A DNA stretch of 64,000 nt from Eutypa lata (Eukaryota; Ascomycota; Sordariomycetes; Xylariales; Diatrypaceae), in NCBI GenBank assembly GCA_022661535.1, contig JAKULF010000003.1, positions 3,596,001 to 3,660,000 of the forward strand. The letters are read 5' to 3'. Position numbers and translations under genes: made by a program. Below are positions 24,854 to 37,500 of this stretch, piece after piece. Position 1 is the stretch's first letter. Every line of letters starts with the position of its first letter. A model generated the notes under the pieces. The model was not told the DNA's origin, did no database searches, and was given only the letters and a program-made list of their open reading frames with translations.

Positions 24854-25630
24854 GTTCTAACGTGTTTGAATGGAGTGAATTATATGGCAGAAATGTTCCC
24901 TAAAACGCACACCGGGTTTTATAGACTATCTTTTATAAATGGATAGCCAACTCTTTTATCCGTGTCTTGGGCTATATGGAAATCGGGACCTGATTCTGGT
25001 CTGGTATAAGAGATCAACCATTTCAGTATCTCATTGATTATGAAAGTATTCTTCGCCTTTTTCGCGTGTATTAGTCACGTATGTCTTTAAAGTATGTTCG
25101 GTTGCGGCGGCCGAGACCGAAGTCCACGATGAGATAAGATCAGTTCTAGATGATTTCTCTTGCTTACCTACCTTTGTTGTAAATCTCGTGGCGAATCAGC
25201 TTTGAGGTTCTCGGGCGCGACCGACCCCGGGCTGAACGGAGACCGCACAGTCTGCCGAATCATTTCAATATCAGCCCTATTCTACTACTCTCGGAACCGC
25301 TGCACGATGTCATTAGAGGCTGGGATGAAAACAATTGAGCATTATCACATGCTTGGTTTGTCAGATATTCAACAATTCAAAGGCTCATGTCAGCAAATTC
25401 ACTCTAATTGCATGTGATACGCCCAACATCAGCTTGCCTACTTAACCATATATCCACTATTTATCCCCTGAGTAAACCTATGTTATAACTCTGAACATAG
25501 AAGTAGATATATACTCACATTGCCTATCTCCTAAGTCGTACTGTTGTTCATCCTTAATTTTATACCATCACTACTATATGCTGTCCTATAGTCCGTCCGC
25601 GGGGCATTTCTATCCTCAGTCTCATACACG
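24854..25630. promoter_or_regulatory. Bidirectional promoter, citrate synthase / FAS alpha
   Basis: A 777-base divergent interval that should drive both genes. It holds a CGG-N3-CCG palindrome at 25237-25245 and a CGG-N6-CCG arrangement at 25108-25119, both plausible Zn2Cys6 sites. The same N3 spacing occurs in the FAS beta upstream region. Binding by the cluster regulator is a hypothesis. Confidence 0.4.
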
Positions 25631-28600
25631 ATGGTTTCAAATCTTTCACGCACGGGCAAAAATGCCCACCAACCCTTATCGGACCAGTACCTTGGCTATA
25701 AGTTATTAATCGAGCTCATGGCGTATGCATAATCTCTCGTGGGTCTTCGTCGTTGAAATAATAATAACAAGCTGACACGCGTATTTCGCTTTATGCAGGC
25801 ACCAGTTTGCATTCCCAGTACAATGGTAAGGATCTACATAGGATATATTCGTCCTTATCAATGACTAACTATTATATTCTGCGAAAACAACAGGATAGAC
25901 ACACAAAAGGAGCTTCTAGGAGGTAAAAAGGATGCACAACGGATCATTGAGATCGGACCCGCCAACGTTCTGACCTCAATGGCCAAGAAGACGGCAAACA
26001 AACTCGTCGGTGACAAGGATCAAGCCCAGGCAAATGTGCGTGAGTTCTTGTTTATCGGGAATAATGACGATGCGAGAAACATAAGATTTGAGTACGATAG
26101 CATGCCAGCACCTTCAACATCGGAGGGTCAAGATGACAACAAAACGTCTTCCAACGAACTACCACCTGCAGGGAACAATAATAGAACACCTGCCATAGCG
26201 GAAGTTGCCCCTGCCCCTGCCCCTGCTCCTGCACCTACCCCTATAGCTCAACCACTTCCACCATCCGGATCTCAGGAGGTGGTGGCGGATGTCGATATTA
26301 CGCCGACGGATATCATCCTTTCTATAGTCGCACAAAAGCTTCGAAGAGGTATCGAGCGAGTTCCTGTCAACGACTCAATTCGTACGCTATCTGCTGGTGA
26401 GTTTAAGCCCCTGATTATGTTTACTACCTCTTCCTACAGTTTCGGCGGAGTGATAAAGTAGCACCGGTAGTTGATTTATGATCTAACACAAAACAGGCCA
26501 GTCTGTTCTTCAGAATGAAATCATCGGCGACCTGTCTGCCGAGTTCGGGGATCTACCTCAAGGGAGTGAGGAGCTGCCCATCACGGAAATCGGCTCTAGA
26601 TTGTCGTCTTCGGGCTTCTCTGGCACACCCGGAAAGGTCATGAAGAAGCTAATGGAGCGCATGTTCAGCTTAAAAATGCCAGCGGGCTTCAGCAAGGCAG
26701 AGGCCGAGTCGCTGTTGCTAGCACGCTGGGGTCTCGGTCCCAAGAGGCAAATGACCGTCTTGTGCTTGGCTGTCACTATGGAGCCGGCCTCCCGCCTGGG
26801 AGACGCGGAGCAGGTGCGGGAGTTCCTTGCTTCGGCTGTTGCTCGATATGGAGTGCATGCTGGAATCTCACTGCCCGAGCGGACGGCCTCTGTTAGTAAT
26901 ACTGCGGATGGGGGCGGATCCTCTGTGGTGGTGCAAGTGGACGCTGCCAGTCTTGATGCTTTGAGAAAAGATCAGACCACCTATTTGAGGAAGCAGTTCC
27001 AGCTGCTAGCTAAACATCTCAACATTGATGTGTCATCCGATGCCGCAAATGCGGATGTACACAGCGAGGAACTGTCTGAGTTGAGGGAAAAGCTGTCAAA
27101 TTTGCAGATGGAACTCGATGAGGAGTTCATGCTAGGTATTCGAGGCGTCTTTGATCCTAAGAAGCAGCGGCGGTACGCATCTTGGTGGAATTGGGTTCGG
27201 GAGGACATTCTGCGCCTCCTGCACTCACCTGAGGACAGCGATGTTAATGATAATAATGATGGAACGTCCATTTTCGCATCCATCCTCTCTACAAGACATC
27301 TAAATTCACTTATCAACCGCTGGGATCCAGCCGTCGAAACGATACTACGACAATATTCCAAGTCCGGCACAGGGGTAGCCAAACGGATTGCAGACCACCT
27401 GCTAGATTACCATCGCACCTTAGTCAACACAGAGAAATTCCCGGCATCACCCGCATTTCGCTATTCACAGCCAGCTATGCGCCCACGCTCCTTCGTAGAT
27501 GACGCAGGTCAGTTCCATTATGAGGAGGTGCCTCGGGGTCCAGGCTCTGAAGCCGACTATCTCAACGTCGTGAGCAGTCACCAACCCCCGCACGTCCATC
27601 TGCGCAGCCGGAAGGATGGAACATGGCAATTCGACACGAATCTCTCACAGATCTACTTGAGCGCGCTCTCAAAGGGACTCGGTTCAGGACTCAACTTCTC
27701 TGGCAAGGCGGTCTTAGTAACGGGAGCAGGACCGGGGTCAATTGGTTCGCATCTCGTGCGTGGGCTCCTGGAAGGGGGTGCAAAAGTTATTGTCACCACC
27801 AACCGTGCCCCATCCAGTGCTGCTCCGTTCTTCAATCAGATGTACAAGGAGAGTGGTGCCCAAGGATCCGAACTTATCGTCCTCCCGTTCAATGCCGCTA
27901 GTGCGCGGGACTGCCAGGATCTCATAGCTTACATCTATGACAAAAGCAAGGGCCTCGCCGCTGATCTTGACTTGGTCATTCCCTTCGCCGCAGTGCCTGA
28001 GAATGGCCGAGAGCTAGACAAGATCGATGCTAGATCAGAGCTCGCACATAGAGCTATGTTGGTTAACCTCTTGCGCTTGCTAGGCTGCATCAAGCAAGCC
28101 AAAGAACGAGGCGGGGTTTCAGGCAGGCCAGCAACTGTAATTCTCCCCCTGTCCCCCAACCACGGCGACTTTGGGGGCGATGGTCTCTACTCCGAGTCCA
28201 AACTCGGGCTAGAAACACTTTTTAATCGCTTTCACTCCGAGAGCTGGTCGGCGTACATCTCCGCTGTCGGGGCTGTCATCGGCTGGACGCGAGGAACAGG
28301 ACTGATGGATGCCAACGACGTAGTCGCACAAGGTGTCGAGGACCTAGGGGTTTTGACATTCACAGCTCAAGAGATGGCCTTGAATATCTTGGCACTGTGC
28401 TCTCCCAAAGTCATCACCCTTGCACACCAAGGACCGGTTTATGCGGATATTAGTGGTGGTCTTCTTGGATTCGAACACCTCAAGGAGAGCATCCTGTCCA
28501 TTCGTGCCGACATTGCCACGAGGCGAAGTATAAACCAAGCTATATCGGAAGAGAGAGCGAGGCATGATTTAGTACTCTCTACCTCTTTTAGTTCTAGTGG

Positions 28601-30875
28601 CGGCCCAAATTCGCAGGTCGACTGGAAAAAGCCACGTTCAAATATCCGCCAGGACATGCCTATGCTGCTGTCGCACGCTGACATGACACGGGGCCTTCCT
28701 AACCTCAAGGGCATGGTCGACCTTAGCCGCACCGTAGTAGTGGTCGGGTTCTCCGAGCTGGGACCGTGGGGATCCTCTAGAACCCGGTGGCAGATAGAAA
28801 GTCAGGGCCAGCTGAACCAGGACGGCTTTACAGAGATGGCGTGGATCATGGGCCTTATCAAGCACGGCAATGGCATCGTCATTGACGGGAAGCCGTACTT
28901 TGGCTGGATAGACAAGGAAACCAAGCAAGCTGTACACGATGCCGACATTGCATCCCGATACGGCGAGCACATTATGAGCCACGCGGGAATCAGAACAGTC
29001 GAGTCGGTGAAAGGGAATCCACGCGATTATGACCCAAACAAGAAGGAGCTCCTCCAGGAGGTTGTCCTCGATGACGATCTGCCGCAATTTGAGGCTTCCG
29101 AATCCGTCGCCAAGTCCTTCCAGACTCGCCATGGAGGTAAGGTGACGATAAGTCCTACGTCGTCCAAGCCTGATAGCCCGTGGACAGTAGCCCTGAAGAA
29201 GGGGGCAACTTTTCACATCCCCAAAACAGTGCCATTCCACCAGACGGTGGGAGGCCAGGTACCCGACGGATGGGACCCCGCCACCTACGGGATCCCCGAA
29301 GACATCATCGCGCAAGTCGACCCGGTCACGCTCTACACGCTGTGCTGCGTGTGCGAGGCCACGTACAGTGCCGGTATCGAGGATGTATCCGAGCTGTATG
29401 AGCACATCCACGTAGCCGAGCTCGGGAACTACATCGGGTCGGGGGCGGGCGGCCTCCAGGCGGCGCAGGCCATGTACCGCAACCGGTACCTAGAGGAGCC
29501 GGCCAAGAGCGATATCCTGCAGGAGACGTTCCTCAACTCCATGGCGGCCTGGACAAACATGCTCCTCCTGGGGTCGGCGGGTCCCATCAAGACGCCCGTG
29601 GGCGCGTGCGCCACCGCCGTCGAGTCCCTCGACACGGCCTGCGAGGCGATCCAGGGCGGGCGTGTCAAGGTGGCCTTCGTCGGCGGCGTCGACGATTTCG
29701 GCGAGGAAGTCTCGTACGAGTTCGACAGCATGAAGGCCACAGTCCACGCCACCAGGGAGGAGGAAAAGGGTCGGCTTCCGTCCGAGATGTCCCGCCCCAT
29801 GTCTTCTTCTCGCGCGGGGTTCATGGAGTCCGCCGGGTGCGGCGTCCAGCTCGTCATGAATGCCGAGTTGGCGCTGCAGATGGGTCTGCCCATCCGCGCC
29901 ATTATAGCTTACACCCAGATGTCGGGCGATGGCATTGGTCGTTCCCTACCAGCGCCAGGACGCGGGGTCCTGACCGCTGCGAGAGGTGCACCGGCTAGTG
30001 CTGGCTCCTCTCCCTTGATGGAGCTGGAGTACCGCCGAGCCAGAGTGGGCGATGAAGTAGCACAGATCAACACATGGCGTCATTCACAATCTGAGAACAG
30101 AGGAAGCGCCACGGTAAAAGACAACAAATCCACTGCACCTGCCTCAGTCGCCGACGCCGCGGCCGCTCGTCGCATACAAGACGCTCAATGGATGTGGGGC
30201 GGAAACATGCGCGCGCTCGATGCCTCGATGTCGCCCATGTGTGCAGCGCTGAGTGCATGGGGCCTATCAATCGACGACATCAAGGTGGCCTCGTTCCACG
30301 GCACGTCGACGAAGGCGAACGACACCAACGAGAGCCAGCTAGTCAACGACCAGATGCGGCACCTAGGACGCAAGGCCGGGAACCCGCTCCTGGTCGTCTG
30401 CCAGAAGTACCTGACAGGTCATCCCAAGGGGGCGGCAGCGGCGTGGCAGCTCAACGGCTGCATGCAGATGCTCGAGTCGGGCATCGTGCCGGGGAACCGA
30501 AATGCGGACGATATCGATGTGGCGCTGCGGGAGTTCGAGCACCTCGTCTATCCATCTAAAGCTGTTCACTGCGGCAGCGGTGGGAAGGACGGTGTTCACA
30601 TGATAAAGGCGTGCATGCTGACTTCGTTCGGCTTTGGTCAGAAGGGCGGGCTTGTCATCGCTGTGTCACCACGGTTACTGTTTTCCTGCTTCACTTCAGA
30701 GCAATATGGAGACTACCAGAGGAGTGTTGAGCGTCGCCGCTGCCGCATCGATCGCGCGTATCAGTTAGCAATGATGGATAGTACTGTGTTCAAGGCCAAA
30801 GACCATTCGGCATGGGTAGATCGAGGGAAGGAGGACCGCTCAGCATTTTTAGACCCAAACGCTTTCTCAGTCTAG
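25631..30875 (+). CDS. Fatty acid synthase alpha subunit, secondary-metabolism type, without PPT domain
   Basis: Four exons (25631-25722, 25799-25825, 25894-26396, 26497-30875) close in frame to 1666 residues; exon 2 is only 27 bases. The N-terminus holds the strand that completes the malonyl/palmitoyl transferase. A Pro/Ala linker leads to the acyl carrier domain, whose Ser210 sits in GQSVLQNEI. The ketoreductase has VTGAGPGSIG from about 615 and YSESK (Tyr772). The ketosynthase has Cys1245 in GACATAVES, His1475 in FHGTSTKAND and His1516 in TGHPKGA. The protein stops where the C-terminal phosphopantetheinyl transferase of housekeeping FAS alpha would begin, as in HexA/StcJ-type subunits. It must therefore be activated by a separate transferase. 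Together with the beta subunit it should release a defined medium-chain acyl group. Confidence 0.94.
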
Positions 30876-31405
30876 CCGCGTAGTAGTATTATATATTTTA
30901 CTAGTAGATGTACTTAGAATAACATAGATACGGAAAGGGCAGTTGTGATCCTTATTGGTTAGATTTAATATGTATCTCGATAGAATGGGCTGCTGTGTCG
31001 GCCGAATCCCCACGTAGCTCACAACGTATATGACCATCTTCTCTCGCAATACACGATATTATTATCTCTAGAACAATCTAGGACAAATCCTATCCGAAGG
31101 CTAATTGTTTGTGCGATTGCTTGCTTGATTTTCTATCCTAATTCACTTGATGACGAATTTATGTATACGTAGAGGTTGAAATGATGATCCGATGTCCACT
31201 CCAGTCCAGTCAGCAGCATAGCGGAGTCTACAGTTCTGATGCTTAATTCAGCAAGAAGTCACAGGGCTATGAGCTACCTCTAGGGGTAAGATTCTGTCGT
31301 GAGGAATATGCCAAAATCACAGCACGAACTCCTCCACCATGCCGGTAAACCAGTGGCCCTACCGGGCTTGCACAGTCGATAGTATAGTTAGGGAATTGAT
31401 CTCCT
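30876..31405. other. Convergent intergenic region
   Basis: This lies between the 3' ends of FAS alpha and the regulator gene. I see no gene. Confidence 0.55.
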
Positions 31406-34400
31406 TTATGCCAAATCCGACTTCCCCTGCGTGAAAAAGTCTTGCCAATTTTCCAGCCCGTAAAAGCCGCATCCTGTAGTTGTCGTTCGGCCCATATGCC
31501 CTCCTCCTTCACCTCCCTCCGTCATCCCATCGAGAAATGAGACCGTCGACTGACCCTTCGTCGGGTCGTACATGCCGCCTAAATTCCCCACCCCCAGCTC
31601 TGATGAGCATGGCGTATACATCCCATTAGAACTTGTGGAAGTCATATGTTGTTGGTGTGATCCAGGTGCTTGTGCTTGTTGATGCGGCTGTAGTATTGAG
31701 GGTAAATGTGGCCAGCTCGATCCTAGTAGACTGCTGGTAATGGTACTGGCGCTGACGCCAGCAGGAACTGACAGCTCTCCTGTCTGTGACCCCATCAAAA
31801 AGGCTTTCTTTGTCTCCTCAAGTACCCGAGTTGCCCATTCCAGCCCCTGTCGGATCCGGTTGAGGTAGGTGCTTGGACGATCAACGTTTTGTAAGCCCTG
31901 CAATAGACGGAGCACAGAATTGAACAGTTCAATATCACTTTCGACATCGTCGGACTCGCTATGCGCAGTATCGCTGCTAGGTCGCGTGCGACTTGGGAGG
32001 ATCTCGTCCAGATGGAAAGCGACGAGATCCATAAACGCGACCATAGGGTAAGCCCCCAGTGCCCGGCTCAGCAAAGCTAGTCGCGCTTTGGCAAAGTGAT
32101 TCGGTGTTGGCAGAGTACTATCCTCCATGCTCCCCATCTCTACGATCAGTCGTAGGGAAGTTCGTGCGTGGTGGCGCATCTGCACCTGGGATCGCTCATT
32201 CTTGCTTCGATCGCATCGGAGAATCAAAACGTGTGTGACGTAGTAGCAATATCTCAGCTCAAGCTGTAACGATACCAATTCATCAACTTCATTTCCACCT
32301 AGACTATGTTGTATATTGGATCCAAAGAGGCTCTCTCCCAAGGAGGAACGAGACGCAGTTGTCTCCAGGACCCCGGGGTGGTGTTCACTCCATCTAGTTA
32401 AGAGTTGCATAAGACCTGCCACTTGACTTGATAGATATGTCGCACCTGCTGCGATGGCCCGAGCAGAGTATAGTTTCAAGTATACCTCTTCCCAAATCAT
32501 CATCATATCGTCCATCGCAGCAGTGAGTCTCCGACTTGGCGATTCGACCTCACCTGATTTCGTTTTCCATAAGTCAAGGTCCGAGTCGAAATGGTAAAGA
32601 TCGCAGGGGTCGCCAGTTAGAAAGACTCGTTGCTTATCTAAGCCGTAGAGCACTCGAAAGATACGTTCTCCTTCACTGAAACTCTCACCGAATTTCCTGT
32701 CGTGGGTCTTCGATAGATGCAGTCCTAGCGTGCGACTGACGTGGCAGGCTGTTTGTAATACCTTCTCGCAAAGGGTATTGCTATAAAACTGCTGTGCTAC
32801 GAGAGCCTAACAGAGCACGACATGCATGAGGCGCTTAGAAATATGTTCTCTAGAACGTGAAAGAAGTGGGATATAAGTGATTATGAGAACTTACCAAAGT
32901 TAAAAGAGTCTGGACATTAAGAATATTTGGACGCGTATAAGGGGTTAGGTCGGCGAGTGCACGGTCGCAGTTGCGAAGGAATGAGGAGATGAGATCCTCA
33001 GTCAGCAAACTCGCACTAATTGAAGAAGGTCCCGCCCGGCTACCTTGCCAGCGTGCGACTTGGGTTTCCAGGTCAAGTTCCAGCAGAGCGATGTTGGTGA
33101 ATATGAGAGCCCAGGGGTTGTCAGCAGGGTGCTCGCGGATTGGTAGCCCCGACGACGGAGTTGATGACGATGATGACGGCATGTGAGATCTACCTGAATA
33201 ATAGATATCTACAGCTTCGCGGAGGCTTCTTTCGTCAAAAATGGGTATCCGAACGTTAATGTTTCGCAGGAACCCATCAATAAAGAGGCATGTGATCAAC
33301 TGAGGCGGAGCAACGACAGGCAGCCTGTCGCTAGAAACAACGGGTTGAAGACATTTCCCCTGAAAGGGGAACATCTCTAGCTGATGAAGCATAATTGCTC
33401 TTGTCGAAGCGGCTGTAGAATAACCTGCCCTGTCTCCGTTGATTTCCAAATCTGGAACTTGACAGCTACCAGCTATCTTCCTTGATATCGACTTGAGTAA
33501 TGCCATTGATGCCGGGTTTTTATATGTGCGTTGACCCCCATGCTCAAGCTCAACTCTCTCGGTGAGAAATCCATCTTCACTGATCGGTGTCATCTCTCCG
33601 ACCATCTCAAGCCTCGTTTGACCCAGTTCATGCTGCGAGCTTGGTAGAAATAGACTCGGCCAGGTGTTCCCTAGCCCTGGACTCTTTTGCCGGCTGGAAG
33701 GTGTATTTGAAGGTGATGGGAAAGCGTCTAGTGCCTCATTGCCGTGTTTACGGGATGGGTTTAAACTCGAACATGGCACCGGATGAGGGCGTGCAGCGAA
33801 TTGTTTAGTCAGCTGGGTCAGCGTACCCAGCGTCTCATCAATCTCATCTAGACGATATAATACGCTTGAGAAATCATTCCGCCTATATTTTCCTTTTATC
33901 GTCAGTTAAGTTTACTTCACCAAGCAGCTCTTGGACTGCTGTTTTTCAAATGACATTGAGAAGATAACGAAAATCAATGGTTGGGTGAGGATGTGCGCAC
34001 TTCCATGGTCGTCATCCGAACTCCACTCTTAAGTAGAAAACAGTGGCAATAAGGAACGAATATAGGCGAAACCGGCACAGATCAAAGGGAATGACAGTTT
34101 AGAAATGGATTATATACTGAAGGAAAGGTTCGGACTTGCAGTTGTTTTGTATGGTTCACCCGCTTGAAATTGCTTGTCTGGTTACACGCAGTGCCGGCCT
34201 TCCGGCAGTTGGAGCAATCGGGCTGCTGGCGGTCACACCGAACCTTGCGGATCCTGCACTGGTCACAAGCAGACAAGGACAAGTTGGAAGACGAGCTCTG
34301 CGGGTCATTTTGGCGTAATCTCGGGCGCTTGCGGGACTCGCTGCTCGGGCCCTGGGTGTTGTTCGCGGGAGGCTCTTCAAGGCCAGTACCATGCCGCGAG

Positions 34401-34510
34401 TTCGCGTTTCCTTGCGATGCGACATCATTATTGTCTGATGAGTCTCCTCCTGCCTCAGCATCTCCTCCCCCTTCAGGAGAAGCGGCGCCACCACGTCGAG
34501 ATTTGGGCAT
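31406..34510 (-). CDS. Zn2Cys6 fungal-specific transcription factor (likely cluster regulator)
   Basis: Three exons (34140-34510, 32895-33882, 31406-32806) close in frame to 919 residues. I chose the ATG at 34508-34510; the frame extends upstream only through a TTG. The binuclear cluster has Cys at 82, 85, 92, 99, 102 and 109 (C-X2-C-X6-C-X6-C-X2-C-X6-C), preceded by a basic stretch. A fungal_trans-type middle region spans the second and third exons, including the ALVAQQFYSNTLCEKV segment. The first intron uses a GC donor (GCAAGT at 34134-34139) and ends at 33883, and only that choice restores the frame. The C-terminal part is rich in Gln, Ser, Gly and Thr, like an activation region. Its place beside FAS alpha suggests pathway control. 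Confidence 0.88.
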
Positions 34511-37500
34511 CTTTCTTGCGCTCAAACGAATACGGCTGGAATAAATCGGAACCTATAGCAATAGTTAACTAGGTAGATGGGCTATCTTTTAGTCCCTCTC
34601 TATATTAATACAAGCAGCCAGACTAATTCGTCTTGGCATCTTCTTCTCCCCCCTCAGTACATAGCTTGTAGAAGCTGGCATCAAGAGCCAAGAACAATGT
34701 TGTAGCTGGCTTACTTCTACTTCCACTATAGCTGCGAGTGAGATGACTGATGGATGTGTTGATGGTCAATTGCATGTAAAATGAGCCATGCAAGGGTCGT
34801 TCTAAAAGCCGTTTTCACCGGATCCACATCCCATTCGATACATATCCCCCAGTATTTCATATATGGAATATAAGCATTTGTAAGCTACTTACTTCGTACC
34901 ATAGCTACTTAAGTATATTCAGTATTTTTTACGAAGTAAACTTCATATGATAAATACCGTACATATAACAAAGTAGACTTCATATGATGAGTACCGTACA
35001 TACCACGGGTTACTATTAGATGTACTTAGAGGACACCTGCGCTTAGCCATGATAAAGACTGCGGTAGTGTATCTTATTGGTCGTAGAGAATAACCACTCC
35101 GTTGCCCTCTTACTGATATCACGTTTTCCGGATTGCCAAGAATGTTGTTTTGAGACATCATGGTGCCCTACAAGTAATATCAATGCGGCCACCACACGGT
35201 CCTTATGAATGAAGGATCTTTAGGGCTTCTGATCGGCATACCGTTTTCGAGGCCGTCATACAAAGATACCTCATACGAATAATCCAACATGAGCAAAGAT
35301 ATTATAACTGCAAGCGTCAGCTTGTTATAACTATACTACCAGATATCTTGGCGACATTCTGAAGATCGCCTACGTATAAGCTTAATATTTTGCAAAGGGG
35401 CACGTACATCTCGCATCCTGCATTCCTGATCATGGCCTTGGCTTCCAATGTTAGCCAATTAAGGCCGCGATTTAACACGAACCTAAGCTTATTAATGACA
35501 GCCTTATCCCGTACGGTAGCGGATGCGATCTACCTTAGTATGGGCAGTAGTCGATCCCTGTTCTTCGATGCCCCAATCGGCGTTCAAAGCGAACTCTCAG
35601 CCACCGCTATAATCAACGGTATAATGAGCAAGGAATGGGTAGGGCTGTAAGGCAACTGTGATGTGTGTCGTCGTGATTGAATGTATATGCACCTCTCGGT
35701 CGTAACATTGGTGATGTAGGCTACTATCTTCAGTTACATAAGAAAGAGCTATCAACGAAAAAGTTGCGAGATACGACTGCAGCTGACAACCGGAGGACAG
35801 ATCGCAGGCAGGCCGGCAATCGAGGATGCTTCGTGCTTTTGCCACATAGTCTCACCTCAGATTGGATATCTTCAGTGCTTGTTAATTATGGGATAGGTAA
35901 GATATTCCGAGGGCGTCAGAGATCCAAGACATATCCGATAACAGTTCGGTAACATATTGCGTTTCGTTCCCTATTTGACCATAAGAATTCACGTTGATAG
36001 GTGACACTCCGGGCTCTGAGTCACTCGGCATGATTGGGTGCATCTGTGGAAGAGCATACAATTATTATATGAAAGTCCTCGAAAAAGACGAATAAATTAG
36101 AGGCTATGTGCGAACACTCATTATCCAAATTATGCTAGAATTATACATCAATACGAAACGTACAATCATCAATAGCAATTGTCATTTGCTTGACAATATC
36201 ATGAGTCACTAGCAATGCTGTTATTCACCTCTTCTCTCGGCATTTGCTACGCAGAAGATAGCACGAACCAATCGCGTGCTTGACAACGTTACAATCATAA
36301 CCTTAAACAACGCCTCTCCCGAAGCCATCTTGGCACTTGGTACTTGCCTGCATGTAAATCAATAATAACGCGTCTGGTACTTCTTCTGAACTTCCTGCAT
36401 CAAAATGAGCTGTGGTATATTCATAATTACTTATTAGTATTGGTATGTTTGACTGAACCTGTCTGCTTCAGCTCTATTCCATACTGCTTCCCTAAGCACG
36501 GTCGAAGATAGTCGAAAGCACAATCTTTCATGTTAGCCATAGGGTAAAGGCGCAATTATCACTTGGCAATGGAAATGATCACTGTATTGTAACACTACAC
36601 CAATCATGCAGTGAGAAAAGGCGCTTCACGCAGGTGCATTTAGATTAGATCAACCAATTAAACGTGCTCTCCCTCCTGGCATTAGCTGATTAGTTGAGAA
36701 CGCCATCATGGGCGCTTAGTAACTACCAAAGTAGGACTGTCGTCAGACATAGTCTAGAATATATATTAACCCGCGCAACTAATCACTTGGCAATCAGAAA
36801 CTACCACCAACCATATGACCTCAGTTGGACAAAGTCAGGTAAATAACCACGATAAGTTCCTAGAATGGCCTTATTCCAATCCCCTTGGTAAGGTGGTGAT
36901 GGTGGGTAAGACGCGTGTGAGATTCTTACGTGAATTCTAATATCGGGGTTGACCATGTCATATGTGAAGGACTCGGTTACCCCCGGATCGGCGCCTTTAG
37001 TGCAACTGATTAGAGCCTCATGCATGCCATCCGAAGACGGAACCTTATGGTGAAAGTAAGGGATTTCTAGATGCTACCTAAGGTCAATAGTCCGTGTATC
37101 CACGGCCTCAGTAGCCACTCGCATCTGATGATGCAACCTCGAAATCAGCTTTACATACCAATTCAAAGTTCACGTTATCAGCTGATAGCTTGCTTATATA
37201 GTAATCACGTTTACCTGCCACGACACTACACCTCCCTTACAGAAACCTCCCCTCTTATTGAAAACCTGTAGCTTACCTATCATCATAAGGCAACCAAAGG
37301 AGTCTTCAAAGCATGAATCGTATAATTGATGCCTGCATTAGAAGCCTAGGATTGATAAGAGGGTGCTAGTATTGTCACATATCATATCATAAATCATGAC
37401 TACTTCGTATGTAATACATAGTGAATCGTCTATGAGACCACAGCTAGGATAGGGGTATACTTAATATTTTCCACAGTCAGACGAATATATTGGAGTGGGC

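Noticed and set aside
28638..29411. 257-codon minus-strand frame inside FAS alpha
   Set aside because: It lies fully within the ketosynthase half of FAS alpha, which is clearly coding on the plus strand; composition reflects codon bias of the opposite strand.
34136..34572. Plus-strand frames of 110-130 codons over the regulator's first exon
   Set aside because: They are shadows of the zinc-cluster exon on the minus strand.
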